From positions 1-64,000 of the forward strand of contig CANRGX010000006.1 in the NCBI GenBank assembly GCA_947630215.1: DNA of 64,000 nt, given 5' to 3'. Origin of the DNA: an uncultured Eisenbergiella sp. Lineage in GTDB: Bacteria; Bacillota; Clostridia; Lachnospirales; Lachnospiraceae. Below are positions 42,131 through 51,058 of the stretch, one piece after another. How positions within the stretch are numbered: the first letter of the stretch is position 1; every line of letters starts with the position of its first letter. The translations under genes and the position numbers were made by a program. The notes below the pieces were generated by a model, which did no database searches, had not been told where the DNA came from, and worked only from the letters and a program-made list of their open reading frames with translations.

Positions 42131-43726
42131 TTGAGCGACATAAGGAAAGAAATCAACAGAAGAAGGACATTTGCCATCATTTCCCATCCGGACGCGGGAA
42201 AAACGACGCTGACGGAGAAGTTCCTGCTTTACGGGGGCGCCATCAATCTGGCCGGTTCCGTCAAGGGCAAGGCGACGGCGCGGCACGCCGTATCGGACTG
42301 GATGGAAATTGAAAAGCAGAGAGGAATTTCCGTCACGTCTTCTGTTTTACAGTTTGAATACGACGGTTACTGTATCAACATTTTGGACACGCCCGGACAC
42401 CAGGATTTCTCGGAGGATACCTACCGCACGCTGATGGCGGCGGATTCGGCGGTCATGGTGATCGACGCCAGCAAGGGGGTGGAGGCGCAGACCAGGAAGC
42501 TGTTCAAGGTGTGCGTCATGCGCCGGATCCCGATTTTTACCTTTATCAACAAAATGGATCGGGACGCCAACGACACCTTCGATCTGCTGGACGATATCGA
42601 AAAGGAACTGGGAATCGCCACCTGTCCCATGAACTGGCCCATCGGCTCCGGAAAGAGCTTTAAGGGGGTGTATGACAGGCAGAAGCGCTGCGTCATCACC
42701 TATTCCGACACGGAAAAGGGGACAAAGGAGGGGGAGACCACCGAGATTTTGCTTTCGGAGCTGGACAAGCTCACCGGTTTTGTAGGGGAGAATCTGAAAG
42801 AAAAGCTGTTGGAGGAAATTGAACTGCTGGACGGCGCCGGAGCCGAACTGGATTTGGAGGAGGTGCAGGCGGGGCTGCTGACCCCGGTGTTTTTCGGATC
42901 GGCGCTGACGAATTTCGGCGTGGAGGATTTTCTGCGGCACTTTCTGGACATGACGACACCGCCCCTGCCGCGCAGGGCGGATAAGGGAGAAGTGGATCCG
43001 GTGGAGAATGACTTTTCCGCTTTTGTCTTTAAGATTCAGGCCAATATGAACAAGGCCCACCGGGACAGGATCGCGTTTCTGCGGATCTGTTCCGGACGGT
43101 TTGACGCCGATATGGAGGTGCGGCACGTGCAGGGGAACCGGGTGACGCGGCTGTCCCAGCCCCAGCAGCTGATGGCCAGTGACCGCAAAATCCTGTCGGA
43201 GGCCTATGCGGGCGATATCATCGGCGTCTTTGATCCCGGTGTGTTTTCCATCGGAGACACGCTCTGTATGCCCAAAGAACAGTTCTGCTATGAGGGGATC
43301 CCTACCTTTGCGCCGGAGCATTTTGCGCGGGTGCGCCAGATGGATACCATGAAGCGCAAGCAGTTCGTTAAGGGGGTCAGTCAGATTGCGCAGGAAGGGG
43401 CGATCCAGATCTTTCAGGAGGTCAATTCCGGCATGGAGGAAATCATTGTGGGCGTGGTGGGCGTCCTTCAGTTCGATGTGCTCAAGTTCAGGCTGGAAAA
43501 CGAGTATAATGTGGAGATCCGGCTGGAGCTGCTGCCCTATGAGCACATCCGCTGGATAGAGGATCCCGAGGAAGTGGATCTGAACCGGCTGGTAGGAACT
43601 TCGGATATGAAAAAGGTATTGGATTTGAAGGGGAACCCGCTGCTTTTGTTTGTCAATGCCTGGAGCGTGGGGATGGTTCTCGAACGCAACAAGGGTCTGA
43701 AGCTTTCTGAATTTGGCCGGAATTAA
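42131..43726 (+). CDS. prfC: Peptide chain release factor 3
   Basis: A 531-residue translational GTPase that removes RF1/RF2 from the ribosome after termination. G1 SHPDAGKTTLTEK (residues ~17-29), G3 DTPGHQDFSEDT, G4 INKMDRD. The central and C-terminal domains continue to LKLSEFGRN, complete for RF3. The start is TTG 42131 with GGAGGA 7 nt upstream. The frame of the next gene overlaps its end, but that gene's real start lies downstream. Confidence 0.95.
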   Translation: MSDIRKEINRRRTFAIISHPDAGKTTLTEKFLLYGGAINLAGSVKGKATARHAVSDWMEIEKQRGISVTSSVLQFEYDGYCINILDTPGHQDFSEDTYRTLMAADSAVMVIDASKGVEAQTRKLFKVCVMRRIPIFTFINKMDRDANDTFDLLDDIEKELGIATCPMNWPIGSGKSFKGVYDRQKRCVITYSDTEKGTKEGETTEILLSELDKLTGFVGENLKEKLLEEIELLDGAGAELDLEEVQAGLLTPVFFGSALTNFGVEDFLRHFLDMTTPPLPRRADKGEVDPVENDFSAFVFKIQANMNKAHRDRIAFLRICSGRFDADMEVRHVQGNRVTRLSQPQQLMASDRKILSEAYAGDIIGVFDPGVFSIGDTLCMPKEQFCYEGIPTFAPEHFARVRQMDTMKRKQFVKGVSQIAQEGAIQIFQEVNSGMEEIIVGVVGVLQFDVLKFRLENEYNVEIRLELLPYEHIRWIEDPEEVDLNRLVGTSDMKKVLDLKGNPLLLFVNAWSVGMVLERNKGLKLSEFGRN

Positions 43727-43763
43727 ATGCCAAAAGGCACGGCGTCTGTCTGTGGGACGCAGG

Positions 43764-44978
43764 ATGGGGATGGGAATGGGCAAAAAGCCGAAAGGACTGT
43801 GTCTGGCGCTTTTTCTGCTGCTTTTTCTCGGAGCGTGCGCGGAAACGGCGGATTTTGCGCCAAAAGAGTTACCGGAGGGGGAGAGTTTACAGCAACAGCA
43901 GCGGCCGAAGGAATCGCAAAAGGAACCGCAAAAGGATCCGCAGGAATTTTTTTATTACGGTTTTGCGTCGCTGGAAACAGAAACGGAGAGACAGGTCTAT
44001 CGCGAAGTTCTTTCTTCTCTGGAAAACCGTGAGGAAAAAACGGAGCTTTCCACAACGGATGAAGGGATGCTGGAGCAGATTTTCCAGCGCGTGATGGCGG
44101 ATCATCCGGAAATTTTCTATGCGGACGGATACTCGGCCGCCGCATATAAAAAAAACGGGGAAGCGGTACGTCTGGTATTTTCCGGCAGCTACACGATGGA
44201 GGAACAACAGATAGCGTCCCGGCGCGTCCTGTTGGAAAACACGGTCCAAACCTGGCTGGACGGTCTGGACAGCGCTTTCGGTGAAAGCGGGGAAGGCAGC
44301 CCTGCAGATGACTATGGCAGGGTAAAGTATCTTTACGAATCCCTGATTTTGCATACGGACTATGAGACGGACTGCCCTGACAGCCAGAATATATGCTCCG
44401 TGCTGCTGCAGGGAAAATCTGTCTGCCAGGGTTATGCCAAGACTCTGCAGTATCTGTGCCAGAAGACCGGGATCCCGGCGATGCTGGTGACCGGGACGGT
44501 GGACGGACAGGGCCATGCCTGGGATCTGGTGCGTATGGACGGCGCGTGGTATTATGTGGATCCCACCTGGGGCGACGCTTCCTATCGCCGGACAGAACAG
44601 GAAGGATACCCACAGGAGGCCTTCCCGGCGGTCAATTATGAATACTTTTGCGTGACCACCGGACAGATTGCCAGGACCCATCGGATTTCGCCGGGACAAA
44701 AACTGCCGGAGTGCACGGCCGTGGCGGACCAGTATTACCGAAGGGAAGGACTGTATCTGGAGAAGGCGGATCTGAACGCCGTCGGGGAGATTTTTGAAAA
44801 AGCGAAGGAAACCCAAACTGCCGTTGTGACGTTTCAGTGCGCGGATGAGGAAGTGTACGCACAGCTGCACCGCCTGCTGATAGAGCAGCAGAAGATCTTT
44901 GATTATCTGCCTGCGCAGAGCCATACCGTGACCTATGCGGATTCGGACGGGCAGCTGACTTTTACCTTCTGGCTGTGA
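43764..44978 (+). CDS. Transglutaminase-like lipoprotein
   Basis: A ~404-residue predicted lipoprotein. After a short Met/Gly start comes KPKGLCLALFLLLFLGAC, a signal peptide ending in a lipobox, then a Gln/Lys-rich linker. The transglutaminase-like core spans ~190-290: KSVCQGYAKTLQYLCQKTGI has the catalytic Cys, GQGHAWDLVRMDGAWYYVDP gives His and Asp, followed by TWGDASYRR. Three in-frame ATGs (43764, 43770, 43776) are plausible starts; the ribosome site is poor for all. Probably acts on wall or surface proteins. It is the second such protein in the window (see 10549). Confidence 0.8.
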   Translation: MGMGMGKKPKGLCLALFLLLFLGACAETADFAPKELPEGESLQQQQRPKESQKEPQKDPQEFFYYGFASLETETERQVYREVLSSLENREEKTELSTTDEGMLEQIFQRVMADHPEIFYADGYSAAAYKKNGEAVRLVFSGSYTMEEQQIASRRVLLENTVQTWLDGLDSAFGESGEGSPADDYGRVKYLYESLILHTDYETDCPDSQNICSVLLQGKSVCQGYAKTLQYLCQKTGIPAMLVTGTVDGQGHAWDLVRMDGAWYYVDPTWGDASYRRTEQEGYPQEAFPAVNYEYFCVTTGQIARTHRISPGQKLPECTAVADQYYRREGLYLEKADLNAVGEIFEKAKETQTAVVTFQCADEEVYAQLHRLLIEQQKIFDYLPAQSHTVTYADSDGQLTFTFWL

Positions 44979-45019
44979 CGGCTGCGCGATCCTTACTGCC
45001 GGGAAAGGAAACAAAACAC

Positions 45020-45048
45020 TAGGCAAATGAAAGGGATTTTGATATAAT
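45020..45048 (+). promoter_or_regulatory. Sigma-A promoter of the Asp23-nusB operon
   Basis: TAGGCA (45020-45025), 17-nt spacer, TATAAT (45043-45048), 41 nt upstream of the Asp23-family start. No obvious terminator occurs before the recN end at 54099, so the run from here to recN may be one long unit. Confidence 0.65.
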
Positions 45049-45088
45049 GTCCGCAAAGGAATATCCGAAGAAAAAAGGAGGCACTGTT

Positions 45089-45475
45089 ATGGAGAAGGAA
45101 GTAAACAAAAGCTACGTCCTGCGGGAAAATGAGAATATCGGTTCCGTACAGATCGCCGATGATGTGGTGGCAATGATTGCGTCGCTGGCGGCAACGGAAG
45201 TAGAGGGCGTGTCCTCCATGGCGGGGACGATTACCAATGAGCTGATGAGCAAAGTCGGCGTAAAAAAGCTCACCAAGGGGGTAAAGGTGGACGTGCTGGG
45301 ATCGGAAGTTAAGGTGGATCTGGCGGTCCTGATGGAGTACGGCTATCACATCCCCATGACCTGTCAGAAGGTGCAGGAGCGGGTGAAGAATGCGATAGAG
45401 AATATGACGGGACTGACCGTGACAGATGTAAACGTCCGGATAGCCGGCGTGAATATGAACGCCGACAGGCAGTGA
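45089..45475 (+). CDS. Asp23/Gls24 family envelope stress protein
   Basis: A 128-residue single-domain Asp23 protein (IGSVQIADDVVAMIASLAAT, EVEGVSSMAG, KVQERVKNAIENMTGLTVTD, VNVRIAGVNM). It lacks the membrane anchor seen in AmaP. In Bacillus the equivalent gene, yqhY, sits next to nusB, and there its loss causes problems with fatty acid synthesis; the position here is the same though the accBC genes are missing. AGGAGG lies 7 nt before ATG 45089. Confidence 0.92.
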   Translation: MEKEVNKSYVLRENENIGSVQIADDVVAMIASLAATEVEGVSSMAGTITNELMSKVGVKKLTKGVKVDVLGSEVKVDLAVLMEYGYHIPMTCQKVQERVKNAIENMTGLTVTDVNVRIAGVNMNADRQ

Positions 45476-45499
45476 GGGCGCGACGGGCGCAAAGGGCAT

Positions 45500-45898
45500 A
45501 TGAACAGGAGAGAACTGAGAGAACAGATTTTTAAGCTGCTGTTCCGCGTGGAGTTCAACGGGATGGAAGAAATGCCGCAGCAGTGCGACCTTTTCTTCTG
45601 TGAGGAAGAAAACGGCGCGTCGGAGAAGGATATGGCGTATATCCGCGGGAAATATGAGCGGATTGCGGACAAGCTCGGAGAGATAGACGCGCTCATCAAC
45701 GAAAAAGCGAAGGGCTGGAGTACGGACAGGATGGGCAAGGTGGATCTGACCATTCTGCGTCTGGCCGTCTATGAAATCCGTTATGATGAGGATGTGCCCA
45801 CCGGCGTGGCGATCAATGAAGCGGTGGAACTGGCCAAGAAATTCGGACAGGACGGATCCTCCGGGTTTGTAAACGGGGTGCTGGCAAAATTTGCGTGA
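45500..45898 (+). CDS. nusB: Transcription antitermination protein NusB
   Basis: A 132-residue all-helical RNA-binding protein that works with NusE in rRNA antitermination. It shows RRELREQIFKLLFRVEFNGM at the N-terminus and the family end LAVYEIRYDEDVPTGVAINE with ELAKKFGQDGSSGFVNGVLA. Complete length. Its stop overlaps a possible GTG start of xseA. Confidence 0.95.
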   Translation: MNRRELREQIFKLLFRVEFNGMEEMPQQCDLFFCEEENGASEKDMAYIRGKYERIADKLGEIDALINEKAKGWSTDRMGKVDLTILRLAVYEIRYDEDVPTGVAINEAVELAKKFGQDGSSGFVNGVLAKFA

Positions 45899-45948
45899 CA
45901 CGGCATCCGGATGCGGAGCCGGCTTCGGATCTGATTACGGCGGGAAAA

Positions 45949-47166
45949 ATGAAAAACGTTTATACAGTATCTCAGGTGAATGCCTATATTAAAAATATGT
46001 TCACCCAGGATTTCATGCTGCAGTCCGTCCTGGTCAGAGGAGAAGTAAGCAACTGCAAGTATCATTCTTCCGGGCATCTTTATTTCACGCTCAAGGACGA
46101 AAAGGGCGCCATCGCCTGCGTGATGTTTGCAGGAAACCGCGGCGGTCTGAAATTCCGGCTGCAGGAGGGCCTGCAGGTAGTGGCGGCGGGAAGTGTGGAC
46201 GTCTATGAGCGGGACGGCAGATACCAGCTGTATGCAAAAGAAATATGGCCGGACGGCTCGGGATTTTTGTATGAGCGATTTGAACAGCTCAAGCGCTCTC
46301 TGCAGGAGCAGGGGCTGTTTGCGGGCGAATACAAAAGACCGATCCCTAAGTATATTCATACACTGGGCGTGGTGACGGCGCCCACGGGAGCCGCGGTGCG
46401 GGATATTATCAACATCGCGTCCCGGCGCAATCCGTATGTGCAGATTATCCTGTATCCGGCCATCGTGCAGGGGCAGCAGGCCCCGGCCAGTATTGTCAAC
46501 GGGATTCACGCCCTGGAGGCGCTGGGCGTGGATGTGATGATCGTGGGACGCGGCGGCGGTTCCATCGAAGATCTGTGGGCCTTTAATGAAGAATGCGTGG
46601 CGCAGGCTATCTTTGACTGCAGCGTGCCGGTTATTTCCGCGGTGGGACACGAGACGGATACGACTATCGCGGATTTTGTGGCAGATCTGCGGGCGCCCAC
46701 TCCGTCCGCCGGAGCGGAACTGGCGGTCTATGATTACGGGCTTTTTCAGACACAGCTGGATCAGGCCGCAGTGGCGCTTTCCCAGCATATGCGGCATCGT
46801 CTGGAAGATATGTGCAGACAGACGGAGCGTTATCGAATGCAGCTGCAATATCTCAGCCCCGTCGGCCAGATACGGGAAAGACGCAGTTATATTGGCCAGA
46901 TGGAGGAACGGCTGGAGGAGCGGATGAACGCCCGGCTGAAGGAAAGCAGACACAGGCTTTTACTGGCGGTAGAAAAAATGAAGGGGCTTTCCCCCTTGGA
47001 AAAGCTGAATCAGGGCTTTTCCCATGTGGCGGATGCAGCGGGGAAAACGCTGACGGACGTGAACCGGGTTCACAAGGGCGATCTTCTCTTGATCCATATG
47101 AAAAACGGGCGGATCACGGCTGAGGTGAGAGAAAAGGAAGAATGGACATGGCAGAAAAACAAATGA
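45949..47166 (+). CDS. xseA: Exodeoxyribonuclease VII large subunit
   Basis: A 405-residue subunit: an N-terminal OB-fold (VYTVSQVNAYIKNMF..VRGEVSNCKYHSSGHLYFTLKD), a central catalytic domain with GAAVRDIINIASRRNPYVQI and the conserved GRGGGSIEDLWAFNEE and ISAVGHETDTTIADFVADLR, and a C-terminal coiled-coil region. It degrades single-stranded DNA with XseB. ATG 45949 matches the usual family start; GTG 45895, overlapping nusB, would add 18 residues without homology. Confidence 0.95.
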   Translation: MKNVYTVSQVNAYIKNMFTQDFMLQSVLVRGEVSNCKYHSSGHLYFTLKDEKGAIACVMFAGNRGGLKFRLQEGLQVVAAGSVDVYERDGRYQLYAKEIWPDGSGFLYERFEQLKRSLQEQGLFAGEYKRPIPKYIHTLGVVTAPTGAAVRDIINIASRRNPYVQIILYPAIVQGQQAPASIVNGIHALEALGVDVMIVGRGGGSIEDLWAFNEECVAQAIFDCSVPVISAVGHETDTTIADFVADLRAPTPSAGAELAVYDYGLFQTQLDQAAVALSQHMRHRLEDMCRQTERYRMQLQYLSPVGQIRERRSYIGQMEERLEERMNARLKESRHRLLLAVEKMKGLSPLEKLNQGFSHVADAAGKTLTDVNRVHKGDLLLIHMKNGRITAEVREKEEWTWQKNK

Positions 47167-47357
47167 CCCTGGAAGACGCTTTTTTACAGCTGGAAGAAGT
47201 GATGAAGCAGCTGGAGGATGAAACTATTTCTCTGGAGGATTCGTTTGCGGTCTATCAGCGGGGAATGCAGCTTTTGAAATATTGCAACGAGAGCATCGAC
47301 AAGGTGGAAAAGAAGGTGCTTATGCTGAACGGAGAGGGGAAGCTGGATGAATTTTGA
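47148..47357 (+). CDS. xseB: Exodeoxyribonuclease VII small subunit
   Basis: A 69-residue helical-hairpin protein (TLEDAFLQLEEVMKQLEDET, SLEDSFAVYQRGMQLLKYCN). AAGGAAG (47134-47140) is 7 nt before ATG 47148; ATG 47142 would be too close. It overlaps both xseA and ispA, indicating translational coupling of the three. Confidence 0.93.
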   Translation: MAEKQMTLEDAFLQLEEVMKQLEDETISLEDSFAVYQRGMQLLKYCNESIDKVEKKVLMLNGEGKLDEF

Positions 47358-48270
47358 GGAGACGCTTGCGCAGCGGACAAAAGAGGCCCAGGCTGTTTTG
47401 GAATCGTTTCTGCCCAGGCAGGAGGGTTATGCCAAAACCGTATTGGAAGCCATGCATTACAGTGTGCTGGCGGGTGGAAAACGTCTGCGGCCCGTGCTGA
47501 TGGCGGAGGTTTTTTCGCTGTTTGGCGGACAGGGAGATGTGATCCGCCCTTTTATGGCCGCTTTGGAGATGATACATAACTATTCTCTGGTTCATGACGA
47601 TCTGCCTGCCATGGATAACGACGAATACCGCAGGGGGCGAAAGACCACCTGGCGCGTCTACGGTGAAGGCATGGCCGTGCTGGCCGGAGACGGACTGCTC
47701 AATTATGCGTATGAAACGGCCTGCAGCGCTTTCGGAATGCTGGAGAGTAAATCGGGATCCGAGTGCGCCGCGCAGTACCGTGCCGTGGCGAAGGCCCTCG
47801 CGATCCTTACCCGCAAAGCGGGCGTCTATGGAATGGTAGGGGGCCAGTGCGCGGATCTGGCGGCGGAGGAAAGCAGCCCGGAGGATGTCACCGAGGAAAT
47901 GCTGCTGTTCATTCACCGCAATAAGACGGCGGCGCTCATGGAGAGCGCCATGATGATTGGCGCCGTTCTGGCGGGGGCCTCGGAAGCGGAGATAGCGCAG
48001 ATGGAGCACGTGGCAGAAAACATCGGTCTCGCTTTTCAGATCCGGGACGATATTCTGGATGTGACGGGGCAGCAGGAGGTGCTGGGCAAGCCCGTGGGCA
48101 GCGATGAGAAGAATCATAAGGTTACTTATGTGAGTTTAAACGGGCTGGACAGGGCGCGGGAGGAAGTGGACAGGCTCACCCGGGAGGCACTGGATACGCT
48201 CCGTGGGCTCGACCGCCGCAGTCCGTTTTTGGAGGAACTGCTGCAAAGGCTGGTATACCGCGACAAATAA
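47347..48270 (+). CDS. ispA: Polyprenyl synthetase (farnesyl/geranyl diphosphate synthase)
   Basis: A 307-residue trans-isoprenyl diphosphate synthase. The first aspartate-rich motif is HDDLPAMDNDEYRRGRKTTW (residues ~83-102), the second is FQIRDDILDVTGQQEVLGKP; GGKRLRP near residue 43 binds isopentenyl diphosphate. Together with dxs immediately downstream it supplies isoprenoids for quinone and undecaprenyl carriers. Overlaps xseB by 11 nt. Product chain length is not certain; family position suggests C15. Confidence 0.94.
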   Translation: MNFEETLAQRTKEAQAVLESFLPRQEGYAKTVLEAMHYSVLAGGKRLRPVLMAEVFSLFGGQGDVIRPFMAALEMIHNYSLVHDDLPAMDNDEYRRGRKTTWRVYGEGMAVLAGDGLLNYAYETACSAFGMLESKSGSECAAQYRAVAKALAILTRKAGVYGMVGGQCADLAAEESSPEDVTEEMLLFIHRNKTAALMESAMMIGAVLAGASEAEIAQMEHVAENIGLAFQIRDDILDVTGQQEVLGKPVGSDEKNHKVTYVSLNGLDRAREEVDRLTREALDTLRGLDRRSPFLEELLQRLVYRDK

Positions 48271-48286
48271 GAAAAGGGAGGCAGTT

Positions 48287-50146
48287 ATGCTTCTGGAGCA
48301 AATACAGCAGACAAACGACATCAAAAAGATTGAACGGAAGGACTATGCGGCCCTGGCGGAGGAGATCCGGCAGTTTCTGATTGAAAAGATCAGCGTGACC
48401 GGCGGGCACCTGGGTTCCAATCTGGGCGCTGTGGAGCTGACCATGGCGCTGCATCTGGCGCTGAATCTGCCGGAGGACAAGATTGTCTGGGACGTGGGCC
48501 ATCAATCCTATACCCACAAGCTGCTGACCGGCAGGCGGGAAGGGTTTGATACCCTGCGAAAGTACGGCGGTATGAGCGGCTTCCCCAAACGGAAGGAAAG
48601 CGACTGCGACAGCTTTGATACCGGACACAGTTCCACTTCGATTTCCGCCGGTCTGGGGCTGGTGCGCGCCCGGGATCTGGCCGGGGGCAACCATACCATT
48701 GTGTCCGTCATCGGGGACGGCGCCCTGACCGGAGGCATGGCCTATGAGGCGTTAAACAACGCGGCGCGGATGGAGACTAACTTCATCATTATCCTGAACG
48801 ACAACAATATGTCCATTTCGGAGAACGTGGGGGGCGTTTCCAAATATCTGAACAACATCCGTACGTCCAACGCCTATCTGGATGTGAAGGACGGTATCTA
48901 CAACACCATCCGCAAAACCAAATACGGGGACGGCATTGTGACCGGGGTGCGGCGTGCGAAAAACAGCCTGAAGCAGCTGGTCATTCCCGGTATGTGGTTT
49001 GAGGACATCGGCATTACCTATCTGGGCCCGGTGGACGGCCACGATGTGAACGGGCTGGTGCGCGTCATCCGGGAGGCCAAGCGGCGCAAAAACTGTGTTC
49101 TGATCCATGTCCTGACCCAGAAGGGGAGAGGATATGCGCCGGCGGAGAAGCACCCCGCCCGTTTTCATGGGGCGGAGCCCTTTGACGTGCAGACCGGCCT
49201 TCCGCTTCGGAAAAAGACAAAGGCCAATTACACGGATGTTTTTTCCACCGTCATGGTAAAGCTGGCGGCGAGGAAGCAGGACGTGGTGGCCATTACCGCC
49301 GCCATGCCGGACGGCACGGGGCTGAAGCGGTTCCGCAGCGTCTATCCGGATCGCTTTTTCGATGTGGGAATCGCGGAAGAACACGCGGTGACCTTCGCGG
49401 CCGGACTGGCCGTGGGAGGACTGCATCCGGTGGTGGCAATCTATTCGTCCTTTCTGCAGAGGGCATACGATCAGATTTTACATGACGTATGCCTCCAGAA
49501 CCTTCCCGTGATTTTTGCCATCGACCGGGCGGGACTGGTGGGCAGCGACGGGGAGACCCACCAGGGGATCTTCGATCTTTCCTACCTTTCCTCCATTCCC
49601 AATATGCACATCATGGCTCCGAAAAACAAATGGGAGCTTTCCGATATGATAAAGTTCGCTTATGACTTCAACGGGCCGATTGCGATCCGCTATCCGCGGG
49701 GGGAAGCCTATGACGGACTGGCGGACGCGCGCAGTCCCATCGTGTACGGAAAGAGTGAAATGCTGGCGGAAGAAAGCGGCATCGCCCTGTTTGCGCTGGG
49801 CAGTATGGTAGAAACCGCCGTGGAGGTAAGGAACCGGCTCAAGCAACAGGGACTGTCCTGTACGCTTGTAAACGCACGTTTTGCAAAACCGATTGACGCA
49901 GAGAGGATCCGGAGTCTGGCCGGAAATCATACGCTCCTTGTGACCATGGAAGAAAACGTGGCCAGCGGCGGACTGGGCGAAAAGGTCAGGGCACTGGCGG
50001 AGGAGGAAAGGCTGGGGATTCGCGTGCTGAGCGTGCATATTCCCGACGAGTACGTGGAACATGGAAATGTGGACATCCTGAAAAAAGAAATCGGCATCGA
50101 TGTGGATTCCATCTGCGAAAAGATCCGGAAGGAAATACAGGGCTGA
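48287..50146 (+). CDS. dxs: 1-deoxy-D-xylulose-5-phosphate synthase
   Basis: A 619-residue thiamine-diphosphate enzyme that starts the MEP isoprenoid pathway from pyruvate and glyceraldehyde-3-phosphate. ThDP-binding motif GDGALTGGMAYEALNNAA; HLGSNLGAVELTMALHL near the N-terminus; pyrimidine domain FFDVGIAEEHAVTFAAGLAV; C-terminal transketolase domain to VDSICEKIRKEIQG. ATG 48287 with GGGAGG 5 nt before it. It follows ispA by 16 nt and overlaps tlyA by one base (TGATG). Confidence 0.96.
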   Translation: MLLEQIQQTNDIKKIERKDYAALAEEIRQFLIEKISVTGGHLGSNLGAVELTMALHLALNLPEDKIVWDVGHQSYTHKLLTGRREGFDTLRKYGGMSGFPKRKESDCDSFDTGHSSTSISAGLGLVRARDLAGGNHTIVSVIGDGALTGGMAYEALNNAARMETNFIIILNDNNMSISENVGGVSKYLNNIRTSNAYLDVKDGIYNTIRKTKYGDGIVTGVRRAKNSLKQLVIPGMWFEDIGITYLGPVDGHDVNGLVRVIREAKRRKNCVLIHVLTQKGRGYAPAEKHPARFHGAEPFDVQTGLPLRKKTKANYTDVFSTVMVKLAARKQDVVAITAAMPDGTGLKRFRSVYPDRFFDVGIAEEHAVTFAAGLAVGGLHPVVAIYSSFLQRAYDQILHDVCLQNLPVIFAIDRAGLVGSDGETHQGIFDLSYLSSIPNMHIMAPKNKWELSDMIKFAYDFNGPIAIRYPRGEAYDGLADARSPIVYGKSEMLAEESGIALFALGSMVETAVEVRNRLKQQGLSCTLVNARFAKPIDAERIRSLAGNHTLLVTMEENVASGGLGEKVRALAEEERLGIRVLSVHIPDEYVEHGNVDILKKEIGIDVDSICEKIRKEIQG

Positions 50147-51036
50147 TGAAAGAGCGATTGGATGTGCTTCTGGTAAAGCAGGGGCTTGCGCCGTCCCGGG
50201 AAAGGGCGAAAGCCATCATCATGGCGGGCAATGTCTACGTACAGGGCCAGAGGGAGGATAAAGCCGGCGCCATGTTCGAGGAGGAGAAGGTGCAAATCGC
50301 CGTAAAGGCCAGCGGCATGAAATATGTCAGCCGCGGCGGCTATAAGCTGGAAAAGGCGATGACGACGTTTTCCCTGGAACTGAAAGATCTTATCTGTATG
50401 GATATCGGCGCTTCCACCGGGGGATTTACGGACTGTATGCTGCAGAACGGAGCGGCAAAGGTGTATGCGGTGGACGTGGGGCAGGGACAGCTTGCCTGGA
50501 CGCTGCGCAGCGACAGCCGGGTGGTCTGTATGGAAAAGACAAATTTCCGTTACCTGACCCGGGAACAGATCGAAGACGATCTGGATTTTGCTTCCGTGGA
50601 CGTTTCTTTCATCTCCCTGACAAAGATTCTGCTTCCCGCCAGAAAGCTCCTGAAGGCGGACGCCGGAATGGTCTGTCTGATCAAGCCCCAGTTTGAGGCC
50701 GGGCGGGAGAAGGTGGGGAAAAAGGGCGTTGTCCGGGATCTGGGCGTGCATCGGGAGGTCATCGCAAAGATTCTGGATTTTGCGGATCTGATCGGTTTTG
50801 GAATTTCAGGACTGACCTATTCCCCCATCAAAGGGCCCGAGGGCAATATCGAATATCTGGTGTATCTGCAAAAGGAAAAGAGGGAGACGGGCGGCGCGTT
50901 GCCGGACACGGAAGCAGAGGCGCACAACGGCCTGCATTCCCTGCAGGAGCGTGCGGCGGGGATTTCCTGCCGGGAGGATATCGCAGCGCGGATAGAGCGG
51001 GTGGTGCGGGAAGCGCACAGCGCGCTGCAGGGATGA
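50146..51036 (+). CDS. tlyA: TlyA-family S4/FtsJ rRNA 2'-O-methyltransferase
   Basis: A 296-residue protein with an N-terminal S4 RNA-binding domain (RLDVLLVKQGLAPSRERAKA) and an FtsJ-like SAM-dependent methyltransferase domain beginning CMDIGASTGGFTDCMLQNGA, with the K-D-K-E-type residues DVSFISLTKI and LIKPQFEAGR. In Mycobacterium TlyA methylates 16S and 23S rRNA; the Bacillus counterpart YqxC has the same neighbours. Role in haemolysis, often given in databases, is not implied. Confidence 0.93.
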   Translation: MKERLDVLLVKQGLAPSRERAKAIIMAGNVYVQGQREDKAGAMFEEEKVQIAVKASGMKYVSRGGYKLEKAMTTFSLELKDLICMDIGASTGGFTDCMLQNGAAKVYAVDVGQGQLAWTLRSDSRVVCMEKTNFRYLTREQIEDDLDFASVDVSFISLTKILLPARKLLKADAGMVCLIKPQFEAGREKVGKKGVVRDLGVHREVIAKILDFADLIGFGISGLTYSPIKGPEGNIEYLVYLQKEKRETGGALPDTEAEAHNGLHSLQERAAGISCREDIAARIERVVREAHSALQG

Positions 51037-51058
51037 CCCGGCGCCAAAGGAGAGTCAG

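Noticed and set aside
43713..43763. Extension of the transglutaminase lipoprotein into prfC
   Set aside because: It would spoil the signal peptide, which needs the start at one of the later ATGs.
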